DNA of 11,243 nt from Oscillospiraceae bacterium (GCA_017405545.1 JAFRAF010000322.1:1-11243); one strand, 5' to 3'. Shown: positions 1 to 5,608, counted from the stretch's first letter. The notes: a model not told the origin generated them from the letters alone. Made by a program: numbers and translations.

Positions 1-1302
1 CGGCTCGCCGACGTAGGATGGCGTATCGCCGTAGGCGACCGCGCTGCTCTGCAGCTCTTCCCCGTCATAGTTTACGAACTTGACCGTGTATTTTCTCAAT
101 TCGCTGTTGTAGGTCGCCGTGTAGACGGTGGCTTGCGTCACCGGCACAATCTCCGGGCTCCAGCCGGCGAAGCTGTAGGTATACTGCGCCGATGCCGCTT
201 TTGTGGGCGTATCGCCGACGTAGGATGGCGTATCGCCGTAGGCGACCGCGCTGCTCTGCAGCTCTTTCCCGTCATAGTTTACGAAACTGACCATGAAGGT
301 CTGTTTTTCAAAGTTCGCAACCAGATTCCGGTCTTTCGTCACGGTGAAGGTATAGGGATTGTCCGTGCTGACCGCGCTGCCGTTCTCGGTCCAGTTGACA
401 AACTTGTAGCCAGTGGCGGGCTCGGCGGACAATACAGCGTCGTCCCTTTTGACATACTTCTTTGCGCCTGTGACCGTACCACCACCGGTCGGATCGACGC
501 CGGCGGCGACGTTGCATGCCTCCTTTCCTATCGCAGCTCTTTTCACGGAGGCTCCGTTAGATATGATATAGTAATTGCCGCCCTCGCTCAGTTGTCCTAT
601 TTCACCGCCCTCCGGCTCCACGATCCTGATATCTTCCCCGAGGGTGATTCCTATACTCGCCAAAACAGCGTGTGCGCTTCCTTCCGCAACTAACACGGCG
701 TCGTCCGTTATCTCAACGGTGCCATAGAGAGCAGTAATACCCCATTGGCAATTTGTGATATGAACTGTGCTTTCTCCTGCGATTTTGATCGATGCGATAT
801 GCGGAGAATAGATACCATCTTCTGCACCCGATATATTGACCCTGCAATTACCGGTGATTGTTGCGTTATAGGATGGATTAATACCCTTATTTGTTGCTTC
901 GCAGGTCAGAGAGCCGCTGCCCCGGATCGTCAGATTCCCAGCGGAATCGTTCATCCCCGTGCATTGTATTCCGCAAGTCCCGCCCTGCAATCGGTTATCC
1001 CCGCTCAGCACTACCGTCAAATTAATGAATTCAGCGTAAATATTCATTTTATAGTTTTGTGAAACCTCATAGACGCCCGTGATCGTCGTGCCGTTCAGAT
1101 AGAGAATGTTTTCGCCGTTCTCCACCGCGAAGCGGACCTTGCCGTCCTTCAGGACATCGGACGCGTTGTCGCTGGTCACCCGCACGCCGCCTACCCATAA
1201 GTTGTATTCGGTGGCTCCATCGTCAGCCGCTGCTGTCACGCCAAGAAGGCAGAATGCCAGTACGCAGACCAGAAGCAGGTATAGTATCTTACGATGTTTC
1301 AT
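1..1302 (-). CDS. Secreted repeat-rich surface protein (InlB-type repeats), 3' end cut off by window edge
   Basis: The reading frame is open for all 434 codons from the ATG at 1302 to the window edge, so the C-terminus is missing. A GAGGAGGAG ribosome binding site five bases upstream fixes the start. Residues 1-26 form a signal peptide (KHRK, a leucine-rich core, then VTAAA before DDG). Residues about 35-250 are a low-charge, beta-rich stretch with recurrent LTI.GSGSL / VNISG / VEITDDAVL units, resembling the solenoid 'carbohydrate-binding-like' regions of gut Firmicute surface proteins. Residues 264-333 look like a divergent InlB B-repeat (GYKFVNW, NPYTFTVTKDRNLVANF). Two copies of a 69-residue repeat (VNYDG..LQSSAVAYGDTPSYVG, then FAGWSPEI) start near 336 and 405, the second truncated by the edge. 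The likely role is extracellular adhesion or cell-surface display; the anchor, if any, lies outside. The family is recognised by motif recall, and the precise function is unknown. Confidence 0.85.
   Translation of the reverse strand, partial: MKHRKILYLLLVCVLAFCLLGVTAAADDGATEYNLWVGGVRVTSDNASDVLKDGKVRFAVENGENILYLNGTTITGVYEVSQNYKMNIYAEFINLTVVLSGDNRLQGGTCGIQCTGMNDSAGNLTIRGSGSLTCEATNKGINPSYNATITGNCRVNISGAEDGIYSPHIASIKIAGESTVHITNCQWGITALYGTVEITDDAVLVAEGSAHAVLASIGITLGEDIRIVEPEGGEIGQLSEGGNYYIISNGASVKRAAIGKEACNVAAGVDPTGGGTVTGAKKYVKRDDAVLSAEPATGYKFVNWTENGSAVSTDNPYTFTVTKDRNLVANFEKQTFMVSFVNYDGKELQSSAVAYGDTPSYVGDTPTKAASAQYTYSFAGWSPEIVPVTQATVYTATYNSELRKYTVKFVNYDGEELQSSAVAYGDTPSYVGEP
6..295 (-). repeat. Tandem 207-bp (69-codon) coding repeat, second copy truncated by the window edge
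   Basis: Bases 6-88 and 213-295 match at 79 of 83 positions with an offset of exactly 207 bases, which is 69 codons, so the frame is kept. This is the DNA form of the VNYDG/SSAVAYGDTPSYVG protein repeat in the surface protein. The near identity suggests recent duplication or gene conversion. More copies probably lie beyond the left edge. Confidence 0.9.
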
Positions 1303-1307
1303 ATTTA

Positions 1308-1316
1308 CTCCTCCTC
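1308..1316 (-). promoter_or_regulatory. Ribosome binding site of the surface protein
   Basis: The minus strand reads GAGGAGGAG followed by TAAAT and ATG. It is an extended Shine-Dalgarno match with five-base spacing and settles the start at 1302. Confidence 0.85.
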
Positions 1317-1330
1317 GTTATTATTAAAAA

Positions 1331-1443
1331 CAGCGCGGCCGGACACGGGTTAACCCGGCGGTCCGCGGCGTTCATAGGCACCATGCGTTCATCGGTGCCG
1401 TGCATGAAATGCACCAATGCCGTGTACCGATTTGCATCGTGCC
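1331..1443 (-). other. Structured leader upstream of the surface protein gene
   Basis: Two inverted repeats lie in the presumed 5' leader. The distal one, 1377-1443, has 10-base arms (1377-1386 and 1434-1443, one mismatch) with nested CGGT/ACCG and TGCA/TGCA pairings. The proximal one, 1340-1365, pairs CGGAC with GTCCG around the palindrome CGGGTTAACCCG (1346-1357) and is followed, on the minus strand, by a TTTTT run about ten bases on. The arrangement could be an attenuator or simply a stabilising leader; it matches no riboswitch class I recognise. That the leader is transcribed is inferred from orientation only. Confidence 0.4.
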
Positions 1444-1488
1444 TGTTGGGGGATTGCAAGTGATTTATTTATATAGATACATATTTTT

Positions 1489-1498
1489 GGAAATTTCC
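1489..1498. promoter_or_regulatory. Operator-like palindrome GGAAATTTCC in AT-rich upstream region
   Basis: A perfect 10-base palindrome sits in the AT-rich stretch 1460-1560 upstream of the surface protein gene, next to a minus-strand TATATAAAT that could be a -10 element. No good -35 box is visible, so the promoter itself is not called. A regulator site is only a guess. Confidence 0.2.
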
Positions 1499-1575
1499 CA
1501 CGTTTTTTGAAAATTCAGCACGAAATGCCTTATATTCGTATAAAATAGTTAAAATATGCATGGGCTTTAAGGCGA

Positions 1576-1741
1576 TTTCTCAGCTGAGGCGCAGTCTCCG
1601 GCTCCCTTGTCATAGGGAGCTGTCAGACGTAAGTCTGACTGAGGGATTGTTCCCCTCGACACGATGCCGCTATCCGGCAATTCCCTCCGGCTCGGCTTCG
1701 CCGCCCCACCTTCCTTTCACGGGGGAGTCGTTTTTGAGAAA
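1576..1741. repeat. MITE-like intergenic repeat with stacked hairpins
   Basis: The element is bounded by a short inverted pair, TTTCTCA (1576-1582) and TGAGAAA (1735-1741). Inside, in order, are a hairpin GCTCCCT/AGGGAGC (1601-1620), a perfect hairpin GTCAGAC-GTAA-GTCTGAC (1622-1639), a GAGGG/CCCTC pair (1641-1657), a GC-rich CGGC/GCCG hairpin near 1691-1703, and a CACGGGGGAG tract. It has no coding potential of its own. From memory, elements with this 'GGCTCCCTTGTCA...AGGGAGCTGTCAG' pattern are scattered in intergenic regions of gut Clostridia. The boundaries are approximate and the copy number cannot be judged here. Confidence 0.55.
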
Positions 1742-1787
1742 CCACGCTGTACTCTTCATGGGAGCAATTATTAAATAAATATGTACT

Positions 1788-1818
1788 TTGATTCAGTTTT
1801 CACATTTTGTGATAGAAT
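1788..1818 (+). promoter_or_regulatory. Candidate promoter of the zinc-ribbon membrane protein, with overlapping palindrome
   Basis: TTGATT (1788-1793) and TAGAAT (1813-1818) are separated by 19 bases, a weak sigma-A arrangement. The spacer ends in an inverted repeat TCACA-TTT-TGTGA (1800-1812) that directly abuts the -10, a position where a bound repressor would block polymerase. Only pattern evidence is available. Confidence 0.35.
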
Positions 1819-1844
1819 AATCCAAGTTAAACAGATGCTTTCTT

Positions 1845-1900
1845 CCCGGGTCGGACCCGGGCGGGACTGTAAACCGTAGATCTTATCATCTGAGTTTTTT
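1845..1900 (+). other. Leader hairpin and T-tract before the zinc-ribbon protein gene
   Basis: A strong hairpin CCCGGG-TCGGA-CCCGGG (1845-1861) is followed by a short AGAT/ATCT pair (about 1878-1891) and a run of six T (1895-1900), all upstream of the ribosome binding site. The strong stem is too far from the T-run for a classical terminator. An attenuator or processing site is possible but unproven. Confidence 0.3.
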
Positions 1901-1931
1901 AGTTCTGACCTGAAAGGAAATGTCGTAAACC

Positions 1932-2330
1932 ATGATAAGAAGTCTGCTGAGCAGAATATTTATGGGTAAATACGGACCGGACGCCCTGTCCTTCTTTTTG
2001 ATAATCCTCGGCTTTATCGTCTCGGGCCTCACCTCGATGACCGGAATACTGATAATCGCCTTCGTGGGATACGCGCTTATCATCCTGGGCGTACTGCGCA
2101 TGCTGTCCAAGAATTTTGCAAGGCGCAGCAGCGAGAACGAGGTGTTCCTGGCCATGCTCTCCCCCCTGGGGAAAAAGATCAAGCAGGGGATAAACAAGTC
2201 GGCGCAGCGTCGTGACTACCGCTTTTTCAAGTGCCCCGGCTGCAAAAACACCCTGCGCGTGCCGAAAAACAGGGGGCGCATACAGATAACCTGTCCCAAG
2301 TGCGGCGAACGCTTCGAGCGTAAGTCCTGA
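1932..2330 (+). CDS. Small membrane protein with C-terminal zinc ribbon
   Basis: A 132-residue protein. Residues 1-17 carry a basic segment (RSLLSRIFMGKYGPD), followed by two hydrophobic spans at about 18-36 and 38-58, a short loop, and a soluble tail. The tail ends in CPGC (101-104) and CPKC (121-124), a four-cysteine zinc ribbon with basic residues around it. The pattern matches an uncharacterised clostridial family of inner-membrane zinc-ribbon proteins; I recall no function. The start ATG is preceded by AAAGGAAA, but with a long 13-base gap, so translation may be modest; the next in-frame ATG (1962) has no better site and would remove the conserved basic lead. The gene is monocistronic, with a promoter candidate upstream and terminators downstream. 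It is convergent with the YbaK-type gene. Confidence 0.75.
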   Translation: MIRSLLSRIFMGKYGPDALSFFLIILGFIVSGLTSMTGILIIAFVGYALIILGVLRMLSKNFARRSSENEVFLAMLSPLGKKIKQGINKSAQRRDYRFFKCPGCKNTLRVPKNRGRIQITCPKCGERFERKS

Positions 2331-2371
2331 TCCCAATGCCGTGATTTCCCATATAGTGCTGATAAATAATT

Positions 2372-2415
2372 CTCCAGGTCCGGGGCAAGACCCCTGCCTG
2401 GAGCTTTTTGTTTTT
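2372..2415 (+). terminator. Rho-independent terminator of the zinc-ribbon protein gene
   Basis: CTCCAGG (2372-2378) pairs with CCTGGAG (2397-2403), with an inner GGGG/CCCC pair, and is followed by TTTTTGTTTTT (2405-2415). It is a textbook terminator on the plus strand. Confidence 0.85.
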
Positions 2416-2458
2416 CGGGCATGAGCTCGTCACATGAGCCCATGCCCGGCTTTATTAT
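2416..2458. terminator. Second hairpin between convergent genes, probably a back-up or bidirectional terminator
   Basis: CGGGCATGAGCTC (2416-2428) pairs with GAGCCCATGCCCG (2436-2448) with one mismatch, starting immediately after the T-tract of the first terminator. On the plus strand it is followed by CTTTATTATT. It lies just past the stop of the convergent minus-strand YbaK-type gene, whose transcript would read AAAAAC after it, so termination on that strand would be weaker. Confidence 0.5.
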
Positions 2459-2460
2459 TC

Positions 2461-2946
2461 TCAGCCGACCTGTTCCTCCCGCCAGGCCTTGCAAACGTCC
2501 ACCCATTCAAGGGCCCCGGAGTACCGGAAGAGTTCGTCACAGCTCAGCTCCACGGCGGAGTTGTCGCTGCCCGCCGCCGGGAACACCGTGTCAAAGCGCC
2601 TGAGGGACTCGTCCAGATACACGGACACACCGTCCTTGATCACAAAGGGGCAGACGCCGCCCACGGCGTGGCCTACCAGCTCGACGGCCTCCTCGGGGGT
2701 GAGCATCTTGGCCTTGGTCCTGAATTTGGCCTTGTATCTGCTGTTGTCCACCTTGGCGTCCCCCGCCGCAACAATAAGGATGGGCTTGTCGTCCACCTTG
2801 AAGGACAGGGTTTTGGCTATGCGGGCGGGGATGACGCCCGCGGCCTTTGCGGCCAGCTCCACCGTGGCGCTGGACACGGTGAACTCCTTCACCCTGTCGC
2901 CCAGACCCACGGACTGAAAGTATTCTTTTACTTTTTCCAATGACAT
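2461..2946 (-). CDS. YbaK/EbsC-family aminoacyl-tRNA deacylase
   Basis: A 161-residue protein spanning one YbaK/aaRS-associated domain, the usual length for a free-standing member. Recognisable features are RIAKTLSFKV (42-51; K45 corresponds in position to the conserved functional lysine of YbaK), VGHAVGGVCPF (91-101) and the YLDESLRRFDTVFPAAGSD stretch (109-127). Family members hydrolyse mischarged aminoacyl-tRNAs in trans, typically Cys-tRNA(Pro), in the cytosol; some clostridial members have no tested substrate. The ATG start has AGAGGA about nine bases upstream and is preceded by a good promoter (3027-3055), so it is transcribed apart from the SSB-like gene. Confidence 0.9.
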   Translation of the reverse strand: MSLEKVKEYFQSVGLGDRVKEFTVSSATVELAAKAAGVIPARIAKTLSFKVDDKPILIVAAGDAKVDNSRYKAKFRTKAKMLTPEEAVELVGHAVGGVCPFVIKDGVSVYLDESLRRFDTVFPAAGSDNSAVELSCDELFRYSGALEWVDVCKAWREEQVG

Positions 2947-2968
2947 GATGCTTTTCCTCTTTCCGTAT

Positions 2969-3016
2969 CGGGCGTCAAGCCGTGCACATGCGGACTACCC
3001 CGCGGCTGCGCGCCCG
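2969..3016 (-). other. Hairpin in the leader of the YbaK-type gene
   Basis: CGGGCG (2969-2974) pairs with CGCCCG (3011-3016), then after a symmetric three-base internal loop AGCC (2978-2981) pairs with GGCT (3004-3007). It starts about ten bases after the predicted transcription start. No T-tract follows, so it is not a terminator. It may stabilise the mRNA. Confidence 0.35.
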
Positions 3017-3026
3017 GTTTTTCTGC

Positions 3027-3055
3027 ATTATATCATTAAAGCGCTGAATATGCAA
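3027..3055 (-). promoter_or_regulatory. Sigma-A promoter of the YbaK-type gene
   Basis: On the minus strand TTGCAT (-35, 3050-3055) and TATAAT (-10, 3027-3032) are separated by exactly 17 bases. The -10 is a perfect match to consensus. Confidence 0.75.
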
Positions 3056-3078
3056 GCCGCGGAATATGTCCCGATCCT

Positions 3079-3729
3079 TCAGTTGGCGGGGTATGGGCCT
3101 ATCGGCTCGGCGATCCGACCGAGCCCGTCGTCCTCCACGGTCTGCAGCTGTACTGCGGAGACCTCGAAGGCGGTCTTCTCGATGAGCTCATCCCCCTCGG
3201 CCTTCAGGTATTTCCTGCTCTGTATCCTCCCGCTTAGCCTCACCCGGGTCCTGACGGGCAGCATGGCGGTCTGCTTCGCCGTCATGCCCCAGCATATCAC
3301 CGGCAGATAGTCCGAGCGGCCGTAGCGCCGGTTCACCGCCAGCATCAAATCGCATATCTCCCGGCCCATTGGCGTGCGGCGGACTATGGGCTCCCTGCAT
3401 ATGGTTCCCGTCAGCTCCACGCTGTTGAGGAAGTCGCCGAACTCCGTGCGCAGTTCCCTTGCCAGCACCGTGATGACCAATCTGTGCCCCACGCCGCTTC
3501 TGTTGTTGAAGGAACGCAGCTCGCCCCTTATGTAAACCTTGTCCCCCTCCCCGGGCTCCGCATCGAGTATATCCCTCCGCGCAATTATGTTGATGGTGTC
3601 CGCCGTCCCCGACAGCCGTACAACATCCAGGGGAAAGGTGTAGTAATCCGATCCCCCGCCCCTGTGGGAAAATCGCGGGGCCCCGGCCATTACCCCTCTC
3701 AGCTCCACCGAATTATATGTGCCTTCCAC
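3079..3729 (-). CDS. Tandem OB-fold single-stranded DNA-binding (SSB-like) protein
   Basis: A 216-residue protein with two OB-fold units. Unit 1 covers about 5-95 (VELRGVMAGAPRF, INIIARRD, GDKVYIRGELRSF) and unit 2 about 101-195 (NSVELTGTICREPIVRRTPMG, AVNRRYGRSDYLPVICWG, RVRLSGRIQSRKY). Unit 2 matches the SSB/PriB pattern best, and unit 1 is a diverged copy. Canonical bacterial SSB has one OB fold and an acidic tail ending in DDDIPF; here the C-terminus ends GPYPAN without that tip. It probably binds single-stranded DNA in replication or repair, but it is unlikely to be the main SSB. The start is GTG, supported by AGAGGTGG four bases upstream. It has its own promoter candidate and follows the terminator of the sir2 unit. 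Confidence 0.8.
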   Translation of the reverse strand: MEGTYNSVELRGVMAGAPRFSHRGGGSDYYTFPLDVVRLSGTADTINIIARRDILDAEPGEGDKVYIRGELRSFNNRSGVGHRLVITVLARELRTEFGDFLNSVELTGTICREPIVRRTPMGREICDLMLAVNRRYGRSDYLPVICWGMTAKQTAMLPVRTRVRLSGRIQSRKYLKAEGDELIEKTAFEVSAVQLQTVEDDGLGRIAEPIGPYPAN

Positions 3730-3758
3730 TTTGCCACCTCTTCAGATTCAGATATTCG

Positions 3759-3787
3759 ATTATATGAATCCGCCGGCGGCTTTAGAA
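3759..3787 (-). promoter_or_regulatory. Candidate promoter of the SSB-like gene, with palindrome in the spacer
   Basis: A perfect -10 TATAAT (3759-3764) with a poor -35 TTCTAA (3782-3787) at 17 bases. The spacer contains the perfect palindrome CCGCCGGCGG (3770-3779), which could be an operator or compensate for the weak -35. Confidence 0.5.
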
Positions 3788-3812
3788 GCGCAGTGAATGC
3801 GCATGAGCACAT

Positions 3813-3853
3813 AAAAAGGGCACGGAAAGCGGCTGTGTCCGTCTTCCGTGCCC
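3813..3853 (-). terminator. Rho-independent terminator of the glycosylase-sir2 unit
   Basis: On the minus strand GGGCACGGAA (3844-3853) pairs with TTCCGTGCCC (3818-3827), followed by TTTTT (3813-3817). It lies 23 bases after the sir2 stop codon and separates that unit from the SSB-like gene. Confidence 0.85.
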
Positions 3854-3863
3854 GTGTCTTATT

Positions 3864-3873
3864 GTGACGTCAC
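3864..3873. promoter_or_regulatory. Perfect palindrome GTGACGTCAC just after the sir2 stop
   Basis: A 10-base perfect palindrome three bases beyond the stop codon and upstream of the terminator hairpin. It has no obvious role; it may be chance or a protein site. Confidence 0.15.
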
Positions 3874-3876
3874 CTG

Positions 3877-4596
3877 TCAGATCTGGGAGAATACCTCGCC
3901 TATCTTCCGGCGGATTACCAGATTGGCTCTGGCGTCGTAGGTGGTGGCCTGCAGATTGATGAGCACCAGCTTGTTGCCCCTGTAGTAGTCTATCAGGCCC
4001 GCCGCCGGGTATACCACAAGGGATGTCCCCGCCACGATGAGCATGTCCGCGTCGTGGATGGCGTCTATGGATTTTCTCATCAGCCTTTGATCCAGGGCCT
4101 CCTCGTACAGCACCACGTCGGGCCGCACGATGCCGCCGCACTTGTCGCAGCGGGGTATGCCCGGCGCGTCCTTAACATAGCGTATGCCGGGGAACTGCTT
4201 GCCGCAGTCCATGCAGTAGTTACGCTGGGCCGAGCCGTGTATCTCATACACCTCTTTGCTGCCCGCCGCCGTGTGCAGACCGTCGATATTCTGGGTCACA
4301 ATGGCCTTCAGCTTGCCCTTCTGCTCCAGCTCCGCCAGCTTCAGATGGGTAATGTTGGGCTTTATGCCCTCCACCAGTATCTTGTCCTTGTGGAACTTGA
4401 AGAACTCGGCGGGGTTCTCCATGAAAAAGCTGTGGCTGAGCATGGTCTCAGGCGGGTAGTCATACTTCTCGTGGTAGAGCCCGTCCACACTGCGGAAGTC
4501 CTTTATGCCGCTCTCCGTGGACACGCCCGCGCCGCCGAAGAATACGATGTTATTGCTCTCTTCCACCCACTGTTTGAATACGGCTATTTCGTCCAT
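3877..4596 (-). CDS. Sir2-family NAD-dependent protein deacylase (CobB type)
   Basis: A 239-residue single-domain sirtuin, the normal length for a bacterial member. It shows the NAD-binding GAGVSTESGIKDFRS (22-36), TQNIDGLH (101-108), the catalytic histidine H120 in EIHGSA, two zinc-binding cysteine pairs (C128/C131 and C150/C153), GTSLVVYPA (190-198) and LINL (212-215). It removes acyl groups from protein lysines using NAD and releases nicotinamide and O-acyl-ADP-ribose in the cytosol. The family commonly controls acetyl-CoA synthetase, but no such gene is nearby. The ATG directly follows the TAA of the glycosylase gene, with AAAGGAGTG inside the upstream coding end, so translation is coupled. 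All catalytic residues are present; nothing suggests a defence-type Sir2 fusion. Confidence 0.95.
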   Translation of the reverse strand: MDEIAVFKQWVEESNNIVFFGGAGVSTESGIKDFRSVDGLYHEKYDYPPETMLSHSFFMENPAEFFKFHKDKILVEGIKPNITHLKLAELEQKGKLKAIVTQNIDGLHTAAGSKEVYEIHGSAQRNYCMDCGKQFPGIRYVKDAPGIPRCDKCGGIVRPDVVLYEEALDQRLMRKSIDAIHDADMLIVAGTSLVVYPAAGLIDYYRGNKLVLINLQATTYDARANLVIRRKIGEVFSQI

Positions 4597-5448
4597 TTAC
4601 TTCACTCCTTTCGAATTCTCGCGCTGATAGTAAAACATATACTGCTGTGCAAGACCCGCGTATTCTCCGAATATCGCCGGGTCGAAATCCTTTCCGTAGT
4701 GTTCCGCCACGGCTTTTTTCATCCAGGTGTCCATGGGGAAAGCCGTGGGTATGCGCAAACCGAACAGTATGACGCAGTCGGCCACCTTCTTGCCCACGCC
4801 CCGCATTTTCATCAGGGCCCGGCGGGCGCCCTCCAGGTCCATCTCTGACAGCTCATCCATATCTATATTGCCGCTGTCCACGTCCCGGGCCGCTCTGATT
4901 ATGTAGTCCGCCCTGTAGCCCGCCCGTATAGGGGCAAGGTCCTCGGGTGTAAGGGCCGCCAGCTTCGAAGCCGGGGGGAAGCTGTAGTACACCCTGCCCT
5001 CGAAATCCATGGGCTCTCCGTACAAGCCGCAAAGCCGCTCGACTATCCCCTTTATACGGGGTATGTTGTTGCACTGGGAGATGATGAAGGAGCACAGAGC
5101 CTCCCAGCGGTCCTGACGGAGTATGCGTATGCCCGCGCCGAACTGTGTCGAGCAGCGCATGTAGTCGTCGATGCACAGGCTCTCGCGTATGGCGCTGTAG
5201 CTGCGGTCCAGATCAAAGTAGCTCCGCCAAATCGTGCGGAAGTCCTCTTCGCTGCCGCTTATGCTGATTACGCCATCCCGCTTCGATATGCGGGCCGCCC
5301 TGCCCAGAGCCACGCCCGTGTAGGCGCCGTCCGGCTCCTCATTCCAGCGGAAGCACTGGCCGCACTCAAATATTCGCTTTAAATCAAAATCGTCATTCGG
5401 GCAAAAGCTCACCCTGTCCTCGCCCACGGTGATATCCAAGCGGCTCAA
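4597..5448 (-). CDS. 8-oxoguanine DNA glycosylase/AP lyase (OGG1 type)
   Basis: A protein of up to 283 residues. The N-terminal beta-rich part carries ECGQCFRWNEE (28-38), as in OGG1 relatives. The helix-hairpin-helix is at 213-225 (MKMRGVGKKVADC), with K221 aligned to the Schiff-base lysine K249 of human OGG1 and C225 to C253. The catalytic aspartate is D240 in AFPMDTW; the 19-residue K-to-D spacing equals that of human OGG1. It excises 8-oxoG opposite C and nicks the abasic site. No four-cysteine Fe-S motif of the Nth/MutY branch is seen. The start is uncertain: the longest frame begins with TTG (5446-5448) directly abutting ACGGAG, whereas a TTG three codons later (5437-5439) has a better nine-base spacing. 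It is first in a two-gene unit with sir2. Confidence 0.92.
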   Translation of the reverse strand: MSRLDITVGEDRVSFCPNDDFDLKRIFECGQCFRWNEEPDGAYTGVALGRAARISKRDGVISISGSEEDFRTIWRSYFDLDRSYSAIRESLCIDDYMRCSTQFGAGIRILRQDRWEALCSFIISQCNNIPRIKGIVERLCGLYGEPMDFEGRVYYSFPPASKLAALTPEDLAPIRAGYRADYIIRAARDVDSGNIDMDELSEMDLEGARRALMKMRGVGKKVADCVILFGLRIPTAFPMDTWMKKAVAEHYGKDFDPAIFGEYAGLAQQYMFYYQRENSKGVK

Positions 5449-5474
5449 CTCCGTCTGTTCTTATCTCTGAGGGT

Positions 5475-5483
5475 ATTATATCA
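5475..5483 (-). promoter_or_regulatory. Extended -10 promoter of the glycosylase-sir2 unit
   Basis: The minus strand reads TGATATAAT: a perfect TATAAT (5475-5480) preceded by the TG-N extension. The -35 region (TGTTCA at 17 bases) is poor, as is usual for extended -10 promoters. It is divergent from the DUF5714 promoter about 60 bases away. Confidence 0.65.
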
Positions 5484-5537
5484 CAGTTCCGCGAAAATGA
5501 ACAGAAAAAGGGCGGAAATGCAGCCTTTTATTGTAAC

Positions 5538-5566
5538 TTGACTCGCCCGGAGCCCCTTGCTATAAT
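5538..5566 (+). promoter_or_regulatory. Near-consensus sigma-A promoter of the DUF5714 gene
   Basis: TTGACT (5538-5543) and TATAAT (5561-5566) with exactly 17 bases between them, eleven of twelve consensus bases. This is the strongest-looking promoter in the window. Confidence 0.85.
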
Positions 5567-5573
5567 GTAGATG

Positions 5574-5592
5574 AAAGCCCGCCGAGGGCTTT
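5574..5592 (+). other. 5'-end hairpin of the DUF5714 mRNA
   Basis: AAAGCCC (5574-5580), loop GCCGA, GGGCTTT (5586-5592): a perfect seven-pair stem. It begins about eight bases after the -10, so at or next to the predicted transcript start, and ends one base before the ribosome binding site AAAGGAG (5594-5600). Such 5' stems can protect mRNA; sequestering of the site is not evident. Confidence 0.5.
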
Positions 5593-5608
5593 GAAAGGAG
5601 TGTTCTGC

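Noticed and set aside
6..295. CRISPR-like direct repeats
   Set aside because: Only two copies of 83 bases at an in-frame 207-base offset; they encode a protein repeat and there are no spacers or cas genes.
133..693. Plus-strand open frame of 186 codons at the left end
   Set aside because: The opposite strand encodes a signal peptide protein with an ideal ribosome binding site and repeat domains over the same bases.
1331..1443. Known riboswitch in the surface protein leader
   Set aside because: I could not match the conserved bases of any common class; only generic inverted repeats are evident.
1560..1778. Short plus-strand open frame of 72 codons across the intergenic repeat
   Set aside because: It reads straight through the hairpins of the repeat, has no ribosome binding site and resembles the chance frames common in such elements.
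3877..4596. Sir2 as part of an anti-phage defence system
   Set aside because: It is a short, zinc-containing, stand-alone deacylase with intact housekeeping motifs; no fused effector domain or neighbouring defence gene is present.
4054..4848. Long plus-strand open frame (264 codons) across the sir2 and glycosylase genes
   Set aside because: It is antisense to two clearly recognised proteins, spans their junction, and its translation shows no family pattern.
5591..5608. TTG start adding six residues to the DUF5714 protein
   Set aside because: That TTG overlaps the AAAGGAG ribosome binding site that serves the ATG at 5609.
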